A stretch of DNA of 64,000 nt from Skeletonema tropicum (lineage: Eukaryota > Bacillariophyta > Thalassiosirophyceae > Thalassiosirales > Thalassiosiraceae), in assembly GCA_037178625.1 (NCBI GenBank), contig CM074128.1, positions 2,914,001 to 2,978,000 of the forward strand, in the 5' to 3' direction. The translations under genes and the position numbers were made by a program. Under the pieces are notes generated by a model. It saw only the letters and a list, made by a program, of their open reading frames with translations. It had not been told where the DNA came from and made no database searches. Positions within the stretch are counted from its first letter, which is position 1. The number at the start of each line of letters is the position of its first letter. Below, one piece after another: positions 9,675 to 20,617 of the stretch.

Positions 9675-11694
9675 CTAAAGCACCGGTGTTTTTGGAGGAT
9701 CGGTCGGATAGAAAGTAGGAGATATAGTCGGAGTCATTGTCGGTGAAAAAGTCGGCGATTCTGTGGGAGTAAAAGTCGGGCTCATTGTTGGAGTTTCTGT
9801 GGGAGTAAGAGTTGGGGACACAGTTGGTTCGAGAGTTGGAGAAAGCGTCGGCGTCTGCGTCGGAGAGGGTGTTGGATGTAGCGATGGAGACAGCGTGGGC
9901 TACCATTTTGTATTTTTTGATGCAAAGTTAGTTTGGTGCAATGAAGTGTCAGAAGAAGAATCAGTTTCACATCACTTACGTAAAAAGTTGGGGAAAGTGT
10001 CGGTGCAAGTGTTGGGTTACTTGTGGGTGTCAATGTTGGGGAAAGAGTCCTTGATTTACATCAACCATAATGATGTGAGAAATTTATATATATACAACGA
10101 AAGAATAAAACAGAAGGCCAAATTACTTACGGTTGTGGCACAGTTGGCGAAAGTGTAGGGTACAGAGTTGGTGACGCGGTCCTGCAAGCAAACACAAAAT
10201 CAACGTTGTCAGTTTTTTGCAGTACAGAGAAGGCGTTCAAAAAGTTTAATTACTTACGGTTCTGGTGCAGTTGGATTCAATGTTGGCTGTGTCAAGACAA
10301 GAAAGTGTTTAAAGGGTGAGCTTGTTTCTGTGATACATGAAACGCCACACGACATTTACTCACATTTAAGGTAGGCGCCCTCGTTGGATACAGTGTCGGA
10401 GAAAGTGTAGGATTCAATGTCTGTTATAACATGCAAGGAATAAATGTCAAATGTTTAGTACAATAATGCGAATATGAACGATAAAAAATTATAATGGAGC
10501 TTGCGATCAGACTCACTGGAGATCTCGTTGGAAGGTATGCGGGATCGGTTCTAAAGAAAGGTGAGATTGATTGTTAGTCAGCAAATCAATTGGCACAGAG
10601 AATTTATGTCAAGGCGAAGGTCAAGAAGTAACTCACGTTGGATAATATGTGGGATAATATGTTGGTTCGTAGGTCGGTTCGCACGTGCAGACCTTTTTTC
10701 CACCCCACCTCCATGACGATCCAGTCCAGCTCCACGATGATCCACTTTCTTCTACAGGATCAGTGTAAGTACATCGGCATGGTTTTGCCCAATTGTTTTT
10801 ACCTGACCACCTGCCTCCCTCAGACCACTGGTCCCTACTTCTTGTCCCCCCTGACCACCTATTCCTAGGTTTGCTACCAGTCGGCTTCCATCGATCAGAT
10901 TCCCAGTCGGGTTTCCAGCCTCTTGGTTTTCCACCAGGCCAATTACCTCCAGGTCTGCGAAATTTGGACCACCGATTGTAATTCCATCCTCCACTAGGCT
11001 TCCCAGAACGTCTATCATACCTATCCGACTTGTCCCTTCCGCCTCCCATTTGTTGGTGCAATCTCAGCTCTAAGTTGCCGAGAAATGCTTCTGCTTCAGT
11101 TGTATGATTTTCTTCATCTGAAGAATTCACTTTCTGCCTTTTCATTTTTGCTCTTTTCTCGAGCCTTGCTCTAATCATTTGCTCTTTCAATGGATTCCTG
11201 ACCTTCGTTCTTATACTTTGACCAGCCGTTTTAGTTACCGTCGTATGCGCATTAATTTTTGACTGCTTCACAGAAGTAGATGTGGGTTTCATCTTCACTT
11301 TGTTCTGAGAAGTGCGAACAGTTTTTGTCGTCTTTTCTTTATTTGCAACTAGTTGTCGATCATCTCTTCTTTGATGTGTCGACAGCTCACTCTGACCTTT
11401 CAAACGTAGATATTGTTCGTCGTGCTGTAATATCCTAGGTGTATTTACATCTTCTCTATTTATTTTTTCAGTGCTCTCCAAGGCAACTGCGACAGCTAAT
11501 GGGCTCATCCCACTCAGTATGAAGGAGGACATTACAGCTACAGCGTAGACGAGCCATGCCTGAGCCCTCCTTTTACTGCCGTTTCTTCTAGACTTCCTCA
11601 TTGCAATTTTCGAATATGTTCTGGGTGGGTGTCGGTTCACATAGTTATTTTCTAACAAAGAATAGCGGTTCATTTGTCTCTGTTGCCGACCCAT
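9675..11694 (-). CDS. Secreted or membrane-anchored PT-repeat protein, seven exons
   Basis: Spliced from exons 11694-10637, 10550-10517, 10420-10364, 10286-10258, 10181-10131, 10049-9980 and 9899-9675. All six introns are 76-96 bp with GTGAGT or GTAAGT donors, and all phases are compatible, giving 507 aa. The N-terminus is basic and followed by a hydrophobic segment ([17 protein letters not shown]): a signal peptide if translation starts at ATG 11601, or a signal anchor if it starts at 11694, which I chose as the longer ATG. The frame also opens further upstream to 11817. The middle is Lys/Arg-rich, then Trp/Gly/Arg/Pro-rich (repeated GGKPRGWKP and RWSGG units) with a Cys cluster ([18 protein letters not shown]). 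The tail is a long (P-T-x-x)n run, such as PTLSPT and [10 protein letters not shown], spread over six mini-exons. PT-rich tracts are common in diatom extracellular and cell-wall-associated proteins. No enzymatic domain is seen. Confidence 0.8.
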
Positions 11695-12085
11695 ACAATC
11701 TATATACCTCGTGAGGTGCGCAGGGAAACTTTTTTGACGGCCAAATATTGTGAGCAGCAAGAAAGACGCCTTTAAACGTAAGAAATCAAAAGCAGTACGG
11801 TATCTACCATACCACACACAAGAAAGTCAACGATCAGTACATCACAGCCACACGCCACAAAGCACAAAGCACACCAACTCATATTCGTCATCATCGTCAT
11901 TCGTCATCATGTCATTCGCCGACTGTGACTACGACGCAATAGAAAGAGAGGGACAACAGACAGCACACATCACTCACCCTTGTAGCCAAAGGTAGTCAAC
12001 AAAAAATAAACTGCAGCAGTAGTTCCTAGTAGCGCCAACATCGCCCATCCACTCTCTATATTATCCTGCCGTAGCTCTAGAGAGA

Positions 12086-13774
12086 ATGGTGTTACAAATT
12101 CGGAGGTTGATGTTCTGGAGCTTATTAGTCAATGCAAAAGTTGTGGCCGACAGAACGATGACGATGAACACACAACAATCACTGAAAAATGTTGCAACTC
12201 GTAGCAGTAGAATTTTGCACCATGAAACATGTTTTTGCTTGCAGAAGAATCCTCCTAAAATCGACAGACGCAAACTTAATTTCAAGCACTTCGCTTCAAC
12301 AGCTGAAGATAGCGGTGATGCCGGCACTCAGCACAAAACACCATTTTATCAAAGAATTAACCAACCCAGGCATATATTGGCTCCGATGGTGGCACAGTCC
12401 GACTTGCCTTTCCGCCTCATGTGCGAACAGCTTTACAACGTTGATTTATCATACACACAAATGATTCATGCTCACAATTTCGCAGATATAAACGGCAACA
12501 CGTTCAGAAGGAATCACCTAGATGTTTATGATGGAAGTCTCGTTCGAGATGTGTTATTAGGAAGTGCAGATAGCAACGCATTAATTTTTACTGAGTCACA
12601 ACGAAATGCTCTAGAAGGATTGAAAGAGAGTGACATTGAAGCATCGAGACAAAGAATACTAAGTGCGTTACAAACAAAGAACAATAATTCGCCTGAGACG
12701 ACATTATTTGAAGTGAAACCTACTGTTGTGCAAATTGCTGCGCATGATCCAGATGTGGCTGTCAGGGCTGCAGAAATGATTCTAGAGAGGAGCAATGGAC
12801 AATGCCTTGCCATTGATCTGAATCTTGGTTGTCCGCAGGCTATTGCACGAAAAGGTAGATATGGATCGTTTTTGCACGACGATACTCCAAAATTGGCTTA
12901 TGATGTGCTAACAAAATTACGACGTACCCTGCCAAAGGAAGTTGGCGTCACAGCCAAGATACGATTGCCTCCAACTCTAGCTGATGCGCAAGAAGGAAAA
13001 CTGGGCCACGAATTCCGCTTTGTTGACCCGATAACAATTGAGGAAAGAGTGCGAAGTTTGATCGATTGTGGTGTCGATCTAATCACAGTTCATGGTCGGA
13101 CTAGATTCGAAAATAAAGTCGCTGTTGGACCCGTAAACTGGGATGATATTCATACCGCAGCAGCGACAGCAAGAGAGTACAGTGGCGATGCCAATTTCCC
13201 TGTATTCTCTAATGGGGGCATTGAGTACTTCAGTGATATCCAAAAATGCTTCGATAAGACGTCATGCTCTGGTGTTATGAGTTCCGAAAGTCTATTAGAA
13301 AATCCAGGCATCTTCGATGAACAAACTATTGCCAGTGGAAGAGATATATTAGACCGACAACTGCACTACGCGGATATTTATTTAGATTACTGTACAGTCT
13401 TCCCACCACTCCCGGGCTCGCTTGGCATCAAAGGCGGGTCCTTCAACGTTGCCAGATCTCACGTGTTTAAGATCCTCCATCGGTATTTGGAAGAGCAACA
13501 CGACTTGAGGTCCTGGCTTGGAAATCAAGAGTTGTGTACCATTCAGCAAGCAAGAGCTCTCTTACGCGATCTTCGGTCAAGATATGCTACATTGGACGAG
13601 GAGCAACTTCAGATGAAAAACAGCTGGAAGGACGACAGTAGTTGGTATCGTCGCCATCGGCAATCTAATGACTCTGACGCCGAAGATGCTCAACCGGTAT
13701 CACTCGATGAGAGAAAGAAACTGGCTAAGTTGCGCATTCAAGCGTTGCGAGAGCAACGATTGTCGAGAGCGTAG
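12086..13774 (+). CDS. tRNA-dihydrouridine(16/17) synthase, Dus1-like
   Basis: This FMN-dependent enzyme reduces uridine to dihydrouridine in the tRNA D-loop. It is a single exon of 562 aa with ATG at 12086. The TIM-barrel motifs run in Dus1 order: ILAPMVAQSDLPFRLMCE, DLSYTQMIHA, VQIAAHDPDVAVRAAEMI, AIDLNLGCPQAIARKGRYGSFL (the catalytic Cys follows NLG), VTAKIRLPP, LITVHGRTR, PVFSNGGIEYFSDIQKC and GVMSSESLLENPGIF. There is an insertion of about 40 residues after VRDVLLG and another after RLPPT compared with fungal or animal Dus1. The first 90 residues are poorly conserved, with a hydrophobic start (MFWSLLVNAKVV) that could be an organelle or signal leader, though the evidence is weak. The C-terminus is a charged RLRIQALREQRLSRA-type tail. 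It converges on the permease gene with only 14 bp between stops. Confidence 0.93.
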   Translation: MVLQIRRLMFWSLLVNAKVVADRTMTMNTQQSLKNVATRSSRILHHETCFCLQKNPPKIDRRKLNFKHFASTAEDSGDAGTQHKTPFYQRINQPRHILAPMVAQSDLPFRLMCEQLYNVDLSYTQMIHAHNFADINGNTFRRNHLDVYDGSLVRDVLLGSADSNALIFTESQRNALEGLKESDIEASRQRILSALQTKNNNSPETTLFEVKPTVVQIAAHDPDVAVRAAEMILERSNGQCLAIDLNLGCPQAIARKGRYGSFLHDDTPKLAYDVLTKLRRTLPKEVGVTAKIRLPPTLADAQEGKLGHEFRFVDPITIEERVRSLIDCGVDLITVHGRTRFENKVAVGPVNWDDIHTAAATAREYSGDANFPVFSNGGIEYFSDIQKCFDKTSCSGVMSSESLLENPGIFDEQTIASGRDILDRQLHYADIYLDYCTVFPPLPGSLGIKGGSFNVARSHVFKILHRYLEEQHDLRSWLGNQELCTIQQARALLRDLRSRYATLDEEQLQMKNSWKDDSSWYRRHRQSNDSDAEDAQPVSLDERKKLAKLRIQALREQRLSRA

Positions 13775-13788
13775 ATGCTAAATAATGC

Positions 13789-15681
13789 TCAAGTTATCAC
13801 TGCATCTGTATGTAGAACTCTACCATCTTTTGCATCGACTTGGGAATACTGTCGATCTTCCCACCCTCTAGTCGTCGCCTTGCAGCTACCATAAGCAAAG
13901 TACAATGCAACTGCAACGCAAGCGTAGACAAGGAGGCAACCTATTCCGAAAATACTGAGCTGTGCAATCAAAAAGTAATTGACAAACATCCCCAAACACT
14001 TTGGATAAAGCACGAATGATAATGTAAGCCCCCACATATAGCAATATACATAACATATATTGGTCTTTTGACTCACCGGCACATAAGGAACCATAGGGGT
14101 TGTGAAGTACTTCTCATGTCTGTAAAGTTGAGTTTGAGTGTTTCCAAAGCTCGTTGGCGGACACGTCTGAGAAATTTTCCAAGCGATGAACAGTGGCAAA
14201 GGGGTAAATATCCAACCAACGTGTCCCACGTGTGACAGCATCATGCAAGTGAAGAAGGAAGATAAATTAAACAAGGCCAGTAACTTTTCCAAGCGGCGAT
14301 TTACCGATTCACACCTCATGACCACCAGACTGCAGTTTGTGATTGTAAATGCCACCAAAATTCCTGCAGATACAAAGTCGTCAAGCGCCGAGAAAGGCAC
14401 AAATGTTGCAAATAGCGTCATCAAAACTCCTGCAAACATTGCTCCATTCTTCATCTCTCCAAACCATTCTGGTATTAAACCATCATTCGCCATTGCAAAT
14501 TGGAGTCGCGGCTGAATGATGATAGAGATGAGAACTACTACTGGAAGTGTTGCTACTTCTCCAGCTGCTGTCAATTGTGCTGCCCATTCCACACCATTGG
14601 CTTTAAATGCTTCGGGAAAGCCACTTTTAGGACTAATGTCTGTATAGTACTGCATCCCAACGAGAGAAATCGCAGCGGCAATGTAAAGGAATGTCACGAT
14701 GCACAAAGTTATCACAATTGACAGTGGAAGATTCCTTTCTGGGTTGATAGCTTCACCGGCAACACAACATACTGCATCAAATCCAAGGTATCCAAAGAAC
14801 GATGATATGCTCCCACGAAGTATACCTGCAGCTCCAAACTCAGGCGGAACGAGAGGCGTCATATTAGCTGGATTGAATAGGATGAAGCCTCCAACCGTCA
14901 TGAAGATGACGAGAAAAACTTTGACCCAAGTAAAGAAATCCGTTACCAATTTGGATTCTCTAACACCCCATAAAACTAGCAAGGTTGTGACAATCGAGAC
15001 CAAGCATGCCATTGGATTTATTCCGTATCCAGGTTGCAATATCGAAAGGATTTCTTCACTCACGGAGAGCTCTACACGCAACCATTCCACTACCTTATCA
15101 CCCCAAGATCTGGCTACGGCACTTCCAGACAATAGAAACTCTAGAGTAAGCATAAACGCAGTAATATATGCTGGAAGTTCCCCTAGCGCAACAAAGGCAT
15201 ATGCATAACTAGAGCCTTCACATGGTATCCTACCGCTCAATTCAGCGTAGCAACATCCACTCAAAAGTGCCGCAAATCCAGATACAATCCAAGAGAGGAA
15301 TGTTGCAGGACCTGCATAGGAGTTTGCTATTAGACCATTCAGAACGAAAATACCACTTCCAATTGTACCGCCGACACCAATCGACACAAGATCAAACAAA
15401 GATAGGTGACGTGATGGAAGAGAATCATGTATATTGTGAGTTTGAGTCTGTTGATGCTGCTGGTGTTCTTCCTCTACTTGATGATCATGATCATCATCAT
15501 CTAGATATTCGAGAGAAAATGCTCCGTTTCCAGTATCATCTGCATCAGCAGCTGTCGTATCATAATTATCTTGTTGTGTTCTCGATGACCTTTGACGCAA
15601 CTCCACTTCTGATGTATTGATTTGTTGGCCACAATCTTCTTCTAGTACGACCCGCAAAGGTTTCTTCAGCCATGGGCGCAT
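13789..15681 (-). CDS. Cationic amino-acid transporter (APC superfamily, CAT/SLC7-like)
   Basis: This is a membrane permease for amino acids, with basic residues the usual CAT substrates. Single exon, 630 aa, ATG 15681. An N-terminal cytosolic stretch of about 100 residues rich in Asp, His and Gln precedes the first membrane helix. The APC signature VSIGVGGTIGSGIFVLNG marks TM1. CAT signatures follow: SYAYAFVALGELPAYITAFMLTLEF (TM3), GFDAVCCVAGEAINPERNLPLSI (TM6 region), QPRLQFAMANDGLIPEWF, and PMVPYVPVSQKTN before the last four helices, as in SLC7A1-4 and plant CATs. About 14 hydrophobic segments are visible, the usual CAT number. It shares a 176-bp head-to-head spacer with the oligopeptidase B gene. 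Substrate specificity cannot be read from sequence. Confidence 0.9.
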   Translation of the reverse strand: MRPWLKKPLRVVLEEDCGQQINTSEVELRQRSSRTQQDNYDTTAADADDTGNGAFSLEYLDDDDHDHQVEEEHQQHQQTQTHNIHDSLPSRHLSLFDLVSIGVGGTIGSGIFVLNGLIANSYAGPATFLSWIVSGFAALLSGCCYAELSGRIPCEGSSYAYAFVALGELPAYITAFMLTLEFLLSGSAVARSWGDKVVEWLRVELSVSEEILSILQPGYGINPMACLVSIVTTLLVLWGVRESKLVTDFFTWVKVFLVIFMTVGGFILFNPANMTPLVPPEFGAAGILRGSISSFFGYLGFDAVCCVAGEAINPERNLPLSIVITLCIVTFLYIAAAISLVGMQYYTDISPKSGFPEAFKANGVEWAAQLTAAGEVATLPVVVLISIIIQPRLQFAMANDGLIPEWFGEMKNGAMFAGVLMTLFATFVPFSALDDFVSAGILVAFTITNCSLVVMRCESVNRRLEKLLALFNLSSFFTCMMLSHVGHVGWIFTPLPLFIAWKISQTCPPTSFGNTQTQLYRHEKYFTTPMVPYVPVSQKTNICYVYCYMWGLTLSFVLYPKCLGMFVNYFLIAQLSIFGIGCLLVYACVAVALYFAYGSCKATTRGWEDRQYSQVDAKDGRVLHTDAVIT

Positions 15682-15857
15682 CCTTCCAGTTTATCTGCAG
15701 CTCGGGCCGCTGTAATATTATTATGAGCTCGAAATAAAGATATGGAGCATGATTTTTGATTTTATCGTACTATTCCTACGTAGGTCGCAAGGTAGAAATG
15801 TTGTGCCGAAAGATAGTGAAGGGGTCGTCGTCGTCACCATAATAATATTCCCTCACA
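15682..15857. promoter_or_regulatory. Divergent promoter region with TTCCTACGTAGG palindrome
   Basis: A 176-bp spacer between the permease ATG (15681, minus) and the oligopeptidase ATG (15858, plus). It holds the near-palindrome TTCCTACGTAGG at 15773-15784, one of at least nine related copies in intergenic DNA of this window. Promoter function is inferred from position. Confidence 0.35.
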
Positions 15858-18386
15858 ATGGCAGGTGGTTTATTCCTACAGATTTCGATCCTGTTGTTGA
15901 CACTACAGCACGAAATCGAATGTTTTACAATTAGGCCCACTCCACCAGTTCCATATCGTGATGAAGATGCCTTTGTATTCGCTGGTGAACTTCCAAAAGA
16001 GGTTCTTGTGGACGATGCAAATCCTCCGCCAATTCGTCAATCTAAATCATCACAGAATCCTCTTCTGTCACCACCTCGACGGATTCCGAATCCATACGGC
16101 TGGATGAGAGATGACTCACGCACAAACACTACCGTTCTAAATCACTTGCGTGAGGAAAATGAGTACACAAGGCAAATGACACAACATTTAGATGGCTTGA
16201 CAGAAGAGCTGTATGAAGAATTCTTATCGGCGATTGAAGAAACTGACTACACGTCTCCAGCTGCTTGTGGTGCGTATTGGTATTATTCAAGATTCATTGA
16301 GGGACTGAGCTATCCCATCTACTGCAGAGCTCCTAGGAATGAAGAAGAGCTTTACCACCCACCAATTAATGAGCGATGGAATGAAAAAGGTGAAAATGCG
16401 TTTGATATGCAACCATTGTTGCCGGATGAAGAGGTCTATCTGCATCTGCCTAAAATGGCTTCATCGAAAAAGTATTTGGCAGCTGGAGCCATTAAGGTAT
16501 CCCCAGACGATGCATATGTAGCATATTCATTGGATGAGGTTGGAGGAGAGACATGCCAGTTGTACATTAAACACATAGAATCAGGCGAAGAGAGAATTCT
16601 TTACGATGGTGATCAACCTTTGGAAGGCGATGGCTCACTATTTTGGGACAGTGAAAGCAAAGCGATATTTTTTTGCACATTGGATGCTACTCATCGTCCC
16701 TATCGTTTGTATCGTCGTCAACTATTCGACAACGATGGAAATTACATCGACGACAATAAGCAGCATGATGAACTCCTATTTGAAGAGGAAGATGAATCTT
16801 TTAGTTTGAGAATCTCCAAAACATTTGATACGCGATATCTTGTGCTTACGTGCTCGGCGAAGGAGTCTACTGAACTGCACTATGTTGACTTGGAGAGGAG
16901 CAAGGATATTCAAAGATCTATAGCGGAACAATTAGTTTGCATTAGTAAGAGAGTGGATAAGTTATGTTACCGCGTCTCGAGATGTGCAGGATATTGGTTG
17001 GTACTAACAAACAATATGGGCAATACACCTAATTTGAGTCTGAAGGCTTGTCGGATTGGTGAAGAGAAGGATTCAAGTAGCTGGTTGGATGTCGTGAATA
17101 CGGAAAACGAGACGCCAGAAGTTATGTTTACTGGTGGAGATGGACGTTCTTTGGACGGAGTTACTATATTTTCACCACCCCATGACGAGAATGATGACGC
17201 ACCACTTGCCTATGCTGTAGCTACAGGACGCGAGGAGGGTATTCCGCGTATCTGGATACTTGAGTTTGCAGAAGCAGAGACGAATGATGCTACAACGCCT
17301 TTGAAGGCTAGTCCATTGCACGTTACTAAAAGTTGCCGACTAGAGTTCGATGAGAGTGCCTATGACTGTGGGCTTGGTAGAAACTGGGACAATACTCTTC
17401 CTTACGTTACCGTTGCTTACGACTCCTTGGTGACACCTCCAAGTCATATCGCTATTCCTCTGTCCAACCCAGAGGATTTTGAGGTGAGGAAAGTGCTCAA
17501 AGAAAAACAAGTTGAAGGTTACGACAAGGAACTTTTCGGATGTGAAAGATTTACAGTAACGAGTCGCGATGGCAAAGCGGAAATTCCAGTTTCAATGGTC
17601 TATCAACGTGACGCTTTTACGAAAAAACATGGAGACATTCCTGTGCATATTCTTGGTTATGGTTCCTACGGAGCATCGATCGAAGCTAGCTTTCGATCAA
17701 CTCGCCTTCCCTTGCTGAACAGAGGAGTTGTCTATGTTCTAGCGCACTGTAGAGGTGGAGGTGAGCTCGGTAGGCCATGGTACGAAGAACAAGGTAAATA
17801 TCTTGGCAAGAAGAACACGTTCAATGACTTTGTTGATGTTGCTCGTTGGCTTACTGACGAAAGTACCCAGCAAGTTGCATCTGACGAAGTTGGACGCGGA
17901 ATCACGAATCCATCTAAACTGTCATGCGAAGGTCGATCTGCTGGAGGATTGCTTATTGGGGCCTCCATCAATCAGGCCCCCGATCTGTTTCGCGCGGCAT
18001 TATTGGGCGTGCCGTTCGTTGACCTCATGTGTACAATGATCGACTCAACAATTCCTCTTACCTGCATCGAATGGCAGGAATGGGGTAATCCCAACGAAGA
18101 AAAGTATCATGATTACATGATGAGCTACTGTCCCATGCAAAATGTTCAAGAAGGCAAGACATATCCTAGCTGCCTCATTACTGGTGGGCTTCATGATCCC
18201 CGAGTGGCCTACTGGGAACCTGCAAAATTTTGTTCAACGCTGAGGCACAAAAGTACTAGTTTGGGCCCTATTCTGTTGAAGACAGATTTGGATGCTGGCC
18301 ATTTCGCTGCAAGTGACCGATACAAGTACTTGAAAGACCTAGCGTTCGAATATGCCTACCTTCTTGAGCAGCTGGGAGTTGTTTAG
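15858..18386 (+). CDS. Oligopeptidase B / prolyl oligopeptidase family serine peptidase (S9A)
   Basis: It cleaves short peptides, classically after basic residues. Single exon, 842 aa, ATG 15858 in CACAATGGC context. A hydrophobic leader of about 20 residues (FLQISILLLTL) ends near ECF-TI, suggesting entry into the secretory route or plastid. The N-terminal signature PNPYGWMRDDSR and the NEYTRQMT block are typical of oligopeptidase B, followed by a seven-bladed propeller. The catalytic domain has GYGSYGASIEASFRSTRLPL, AHCRGGGELGRPWYEEGKY-like, and the nucleophile Ser in CEGRSAGGLLIG. The Asp lies in GGLHDPRVAYWEPAKF and the His in DAGHFAAS, so the triad is complete. IEWQEWGNP is also conserved. 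Length is somewhat above the bacterial enzyme (about 700 aa) because of the leader and loop insertions. Cleavage specificity is inferred. Confidence 0.93.
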   Translation: MAGGLFLQISILLLTLQHEIECFTIRPTPPVPYRDEDAFVFAGELPKEVLVDDANPPPIRQSKSSQNPLLSPPRRIPNPYGWMRDDSRTNTTVLNHLREENEYTRQMTQHLDGLTEELYEEFLSAIEETDYTSPAACGAYWYYSRFIEGLSYPIYCRAPRNEEELYHPPINERWNEKGENAFDMQPLLPDEEVYLHLPKMASSKKYLAAGAIKVSPDDAYVAYSLDEVGGETCQLYIKHIESGEERILYDGDQPLEGDGSLFWDSESKAIFFCTLDATHRPYRLYRRQLFDNDGNYIDDNKQHDELLFEEEDESFSLRISKTFDTRYLVLTCSAKESTELHYVDLERSKDIQRSIAEQLVCISKRVDKLCYRVSRCAGYWLVLTNNMGNTPNLSLKACRIGEEKDSSSWLDVVNTENETPEVMFTGGDGRSLDGVTIFSPPHDENDDAPLAYAVATGREEGIPRIWILEFAEAETNDATTPLKASPLHVTKSCRLEFDESAYDCGLGRNWDNTLPYVTVAYDSLVTPPSHIAIPLSNPEDFEVRKVLKEKQVEGYDKELFGCERFTVTSRDGKAEIPVSMVYQRDAFTKKHGDIPVHILGYGSYGASIEASFRSTRLPLLNRGVVYVLAHCRGGGELGRPWYEEQGKYLGKKNTFNDFVDVARWLTDESTQQVASDEVGRGITNPSKLSCEGRSAGGLLIGASINQAPDLFRAALLGVPFVDLMCTMIDSTIPLTCIEWQEWGNPNEEKYHDYMMSYCPMQNVQEGKTYPSCLITGGLHDPRVAYWEPAKFCSTLRHKSTSLGPILLKTDLDAGHFAASDRYKYLKDLAFEYAYLLEQLGVV

Positions 18387-18572
18387 TTTGCAATTGAATT
18401 GAGTGCGCATTGGAACAACAAAACAAACAAGATTAGTTTTAGCTGCAGGACTCTTAACGCCTACTCAACTACCTTGGCACTTGCATAAAATGTACATAGT
18501 TCTAGCGTCCATTTCAATGGCATTCCTTTTTACATAGCTCTACATAGCAAAGGAACCCAAGACAACACAAAT

Positions 18573-20617
18573 TTATCCGACAATAAACATACTATTGCTT
18601 TTCCTCTTCACAGCTACTGGTCGAGGTAAGAAACTCCTTTGGACATCACCCACGCTGACTTCAACTTCATCATAAAACCCTGGATTTTCTTGGGAGAATC
18701 TATCATTCAATAATTCAGGGCAACACAATTGATCATCTGGATCATATTCCGTAACATCACATGCGCGAGTGATGGCAACTCTAAAATTCAGACTCACACG
18801 AGTGATATCTGTTTCATTCTTCAGATTGAAGTGAAGACACCGAGCTCCATCGAACTGAAAGCCAAGACCTGGTGCAGATGTTGCTAGCGGATGCCAGTCT
18901 TCACGTCCTGGCCTACTCTCCACATACACTGCGTTTGTTGCATACGTGGCCGTGAGAGGAATATGAAAACTAATATTTCCGATGCTATGCCCTTGCGCCA
19001 TGTCACAGTGCGGATCCGTCGAACACTCCCCAGGCCTAACGATATTGATCGATGGGAAAGCTTGGTACCGATACACAATTGTTTGAGGTTTTCCTCTCTG
19101 TAGTTGATGTCGATTCGTGTAAAAGATTCCTTTTGACAAAGCTTGCGAATGCAAGAGTGGAATGACATGAGATACGACAAATGAATCGAACAATTGATGA
19201 AACCGACGTCGTGATCCTCTGTTGCGTAACGGAGACATCATTTCTCCCTTGTTCTCATCACGGGGACGGTTCAAATGAAGCTTGGATAAGTCTTTTACAC
19301 CCAAAGTCTCTGCCAGGACTTTATCCAAGGGAAAAGTTTCCAAATCATATAGAAAACGAATCTCATTCCTTAGTTCAGGGTATGGTACACCGTAGCTGCT
19401 TCCAATATGAAAAGATGATACCGAACAATTGGATGCACGTCGACCTACTCCACTTTCCTGAGGTAGCATTACTTGTTCCAGAGTTTGAAACACTGACTGC
19501 CTTCCTTCTTCGCGTTTCATACCTGTATAATGAAGAAATGATTTGGTATGTGTGAGAGAGATTGCAATACAAGATATAATATTGTTACATTGCAAATTGT
19601 TGTAGAGCGGGGCACTCACGAGCTACACGAAGAAACGGCTCCATGGCATTTCTAAGTGAATGATTGGATTCAAAGTCAACAGCAAAACTTCTCTCCGCGT
19701 GTTGTTCTGGCGTGATACCAAGTAATTGCAATTCTTCGCATACGACATTGTCGAAATTATTGGTGTAATCCATCTCTTCCGCACAATTTACTGTAGTATT
19801 TACTGTTGTTTCAGATGGGAGTAATGAGAGAGGTAGCGATATGAGTGACTTGGTCCTGTGCTTGAGTGAAAGGCCAACTTTGACTGGTGTTGGAGTTGAA
19901 GGATATTGACTCGGAATCGGTTGACTCTGACCGTTATCAGTGTCATTGTCAAAATCATCCGATGGAGACAGCGAAGTAGCCGCTGTACTTGGGTAGCTAT
20001 CGTCACAATCGCCGGAACCGCCACTCACGTTGAACCGCACACCTCCATCTTTATGTATTGGCAGATACTGCACTTCATTACTCATGTAGTCATCATCACT
20101 GCAGATATCCGCTTCTTGAGAAAAGAACTCTAGCGCCATGTCAACTTCTCGTTGTAAATCTGCAATGGCCTCTTTTTGCGAGCACCGCCGGCTTGCTAGG
20201 CACACTTCCGTTACCGCCGTGGCGGTGCGAAGGTGGCTGATTTAGGAGGGTCTTTGCCGCCTCAGCGGCAGGTTGATGGGGAGTCACCTCAGGTGCCTGG
20301 CTTAAATTTAAATCATCAGCGAACATCAGTTCATTGTCGTTACGTATATCGTCAACAATGTGCGGGGAACTCGTGGGAGATGAAACACTTAACCCCGACC
20401 TGCTGCCGCTGACTTTCATTTGTGGCGATGACGGATGATTATTATTGGTTTTCATCTCGCCGCTGCCATGTCGATTGACCTCAAAATTCAAAGATGTCGT
20501 CGATATCATTTTTCTATGTCTCCTTCTGAATGCTTTGGTGGACGTTTTGCTTCGTCTCAACAGCACCGTTGAGGAGGTCGTGCATGATGGTCTGCTTCTT
20601 GTTTCTGCCGCTGTCAT
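18573..20617 (-). CDS. StrG-like 2-oxoglutarate/Fe(II) oxygenase with long disordered N-terminus
   Basis: The C-terminal domain has the cupin metal site: HCD (in DPHCDMAQGHSIG) and a distal His in ARCLHFNLKNETDITRVSLNFRV. The H-F-N-L-x-N-E-T-x-x-T-R-V-S-x-x-F-R-V run closely resembles StrG-type oxygenases. A well supported intron is 19523-19619 (97 bp, GTGAGT/CAG). The region upstream (19620-20617) covers two overlapping frames; the best join I found is a 55-bp intron at about 20158-20212 (GTAACG donor, GCAG acceptor), which is uncertain. I chose ATG 20617; the frame is open to 20701, but without an ATG. The first 250 or so residues are low-complexity and Ser/Asn/Asp-rich, with a motif LQREVDMALEFFSQEAD that looks helical. 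Substrate is unknown. The domain call is good, the N-terminal exon model poor. Confidence 0.65.

Noticed and set aside
11750..11995. Plus-strand ORF of 81 aa upstream of the PT-repeat gene
   Set aside because: His/Ser-rich low-complexity sequence antisense to a likely 5' leader; no homology.
14186..15208. Plus-strand ORFs of 109 and 169 aa
   Set aside because: Shadows of the amino-acid permease on the minus strand.
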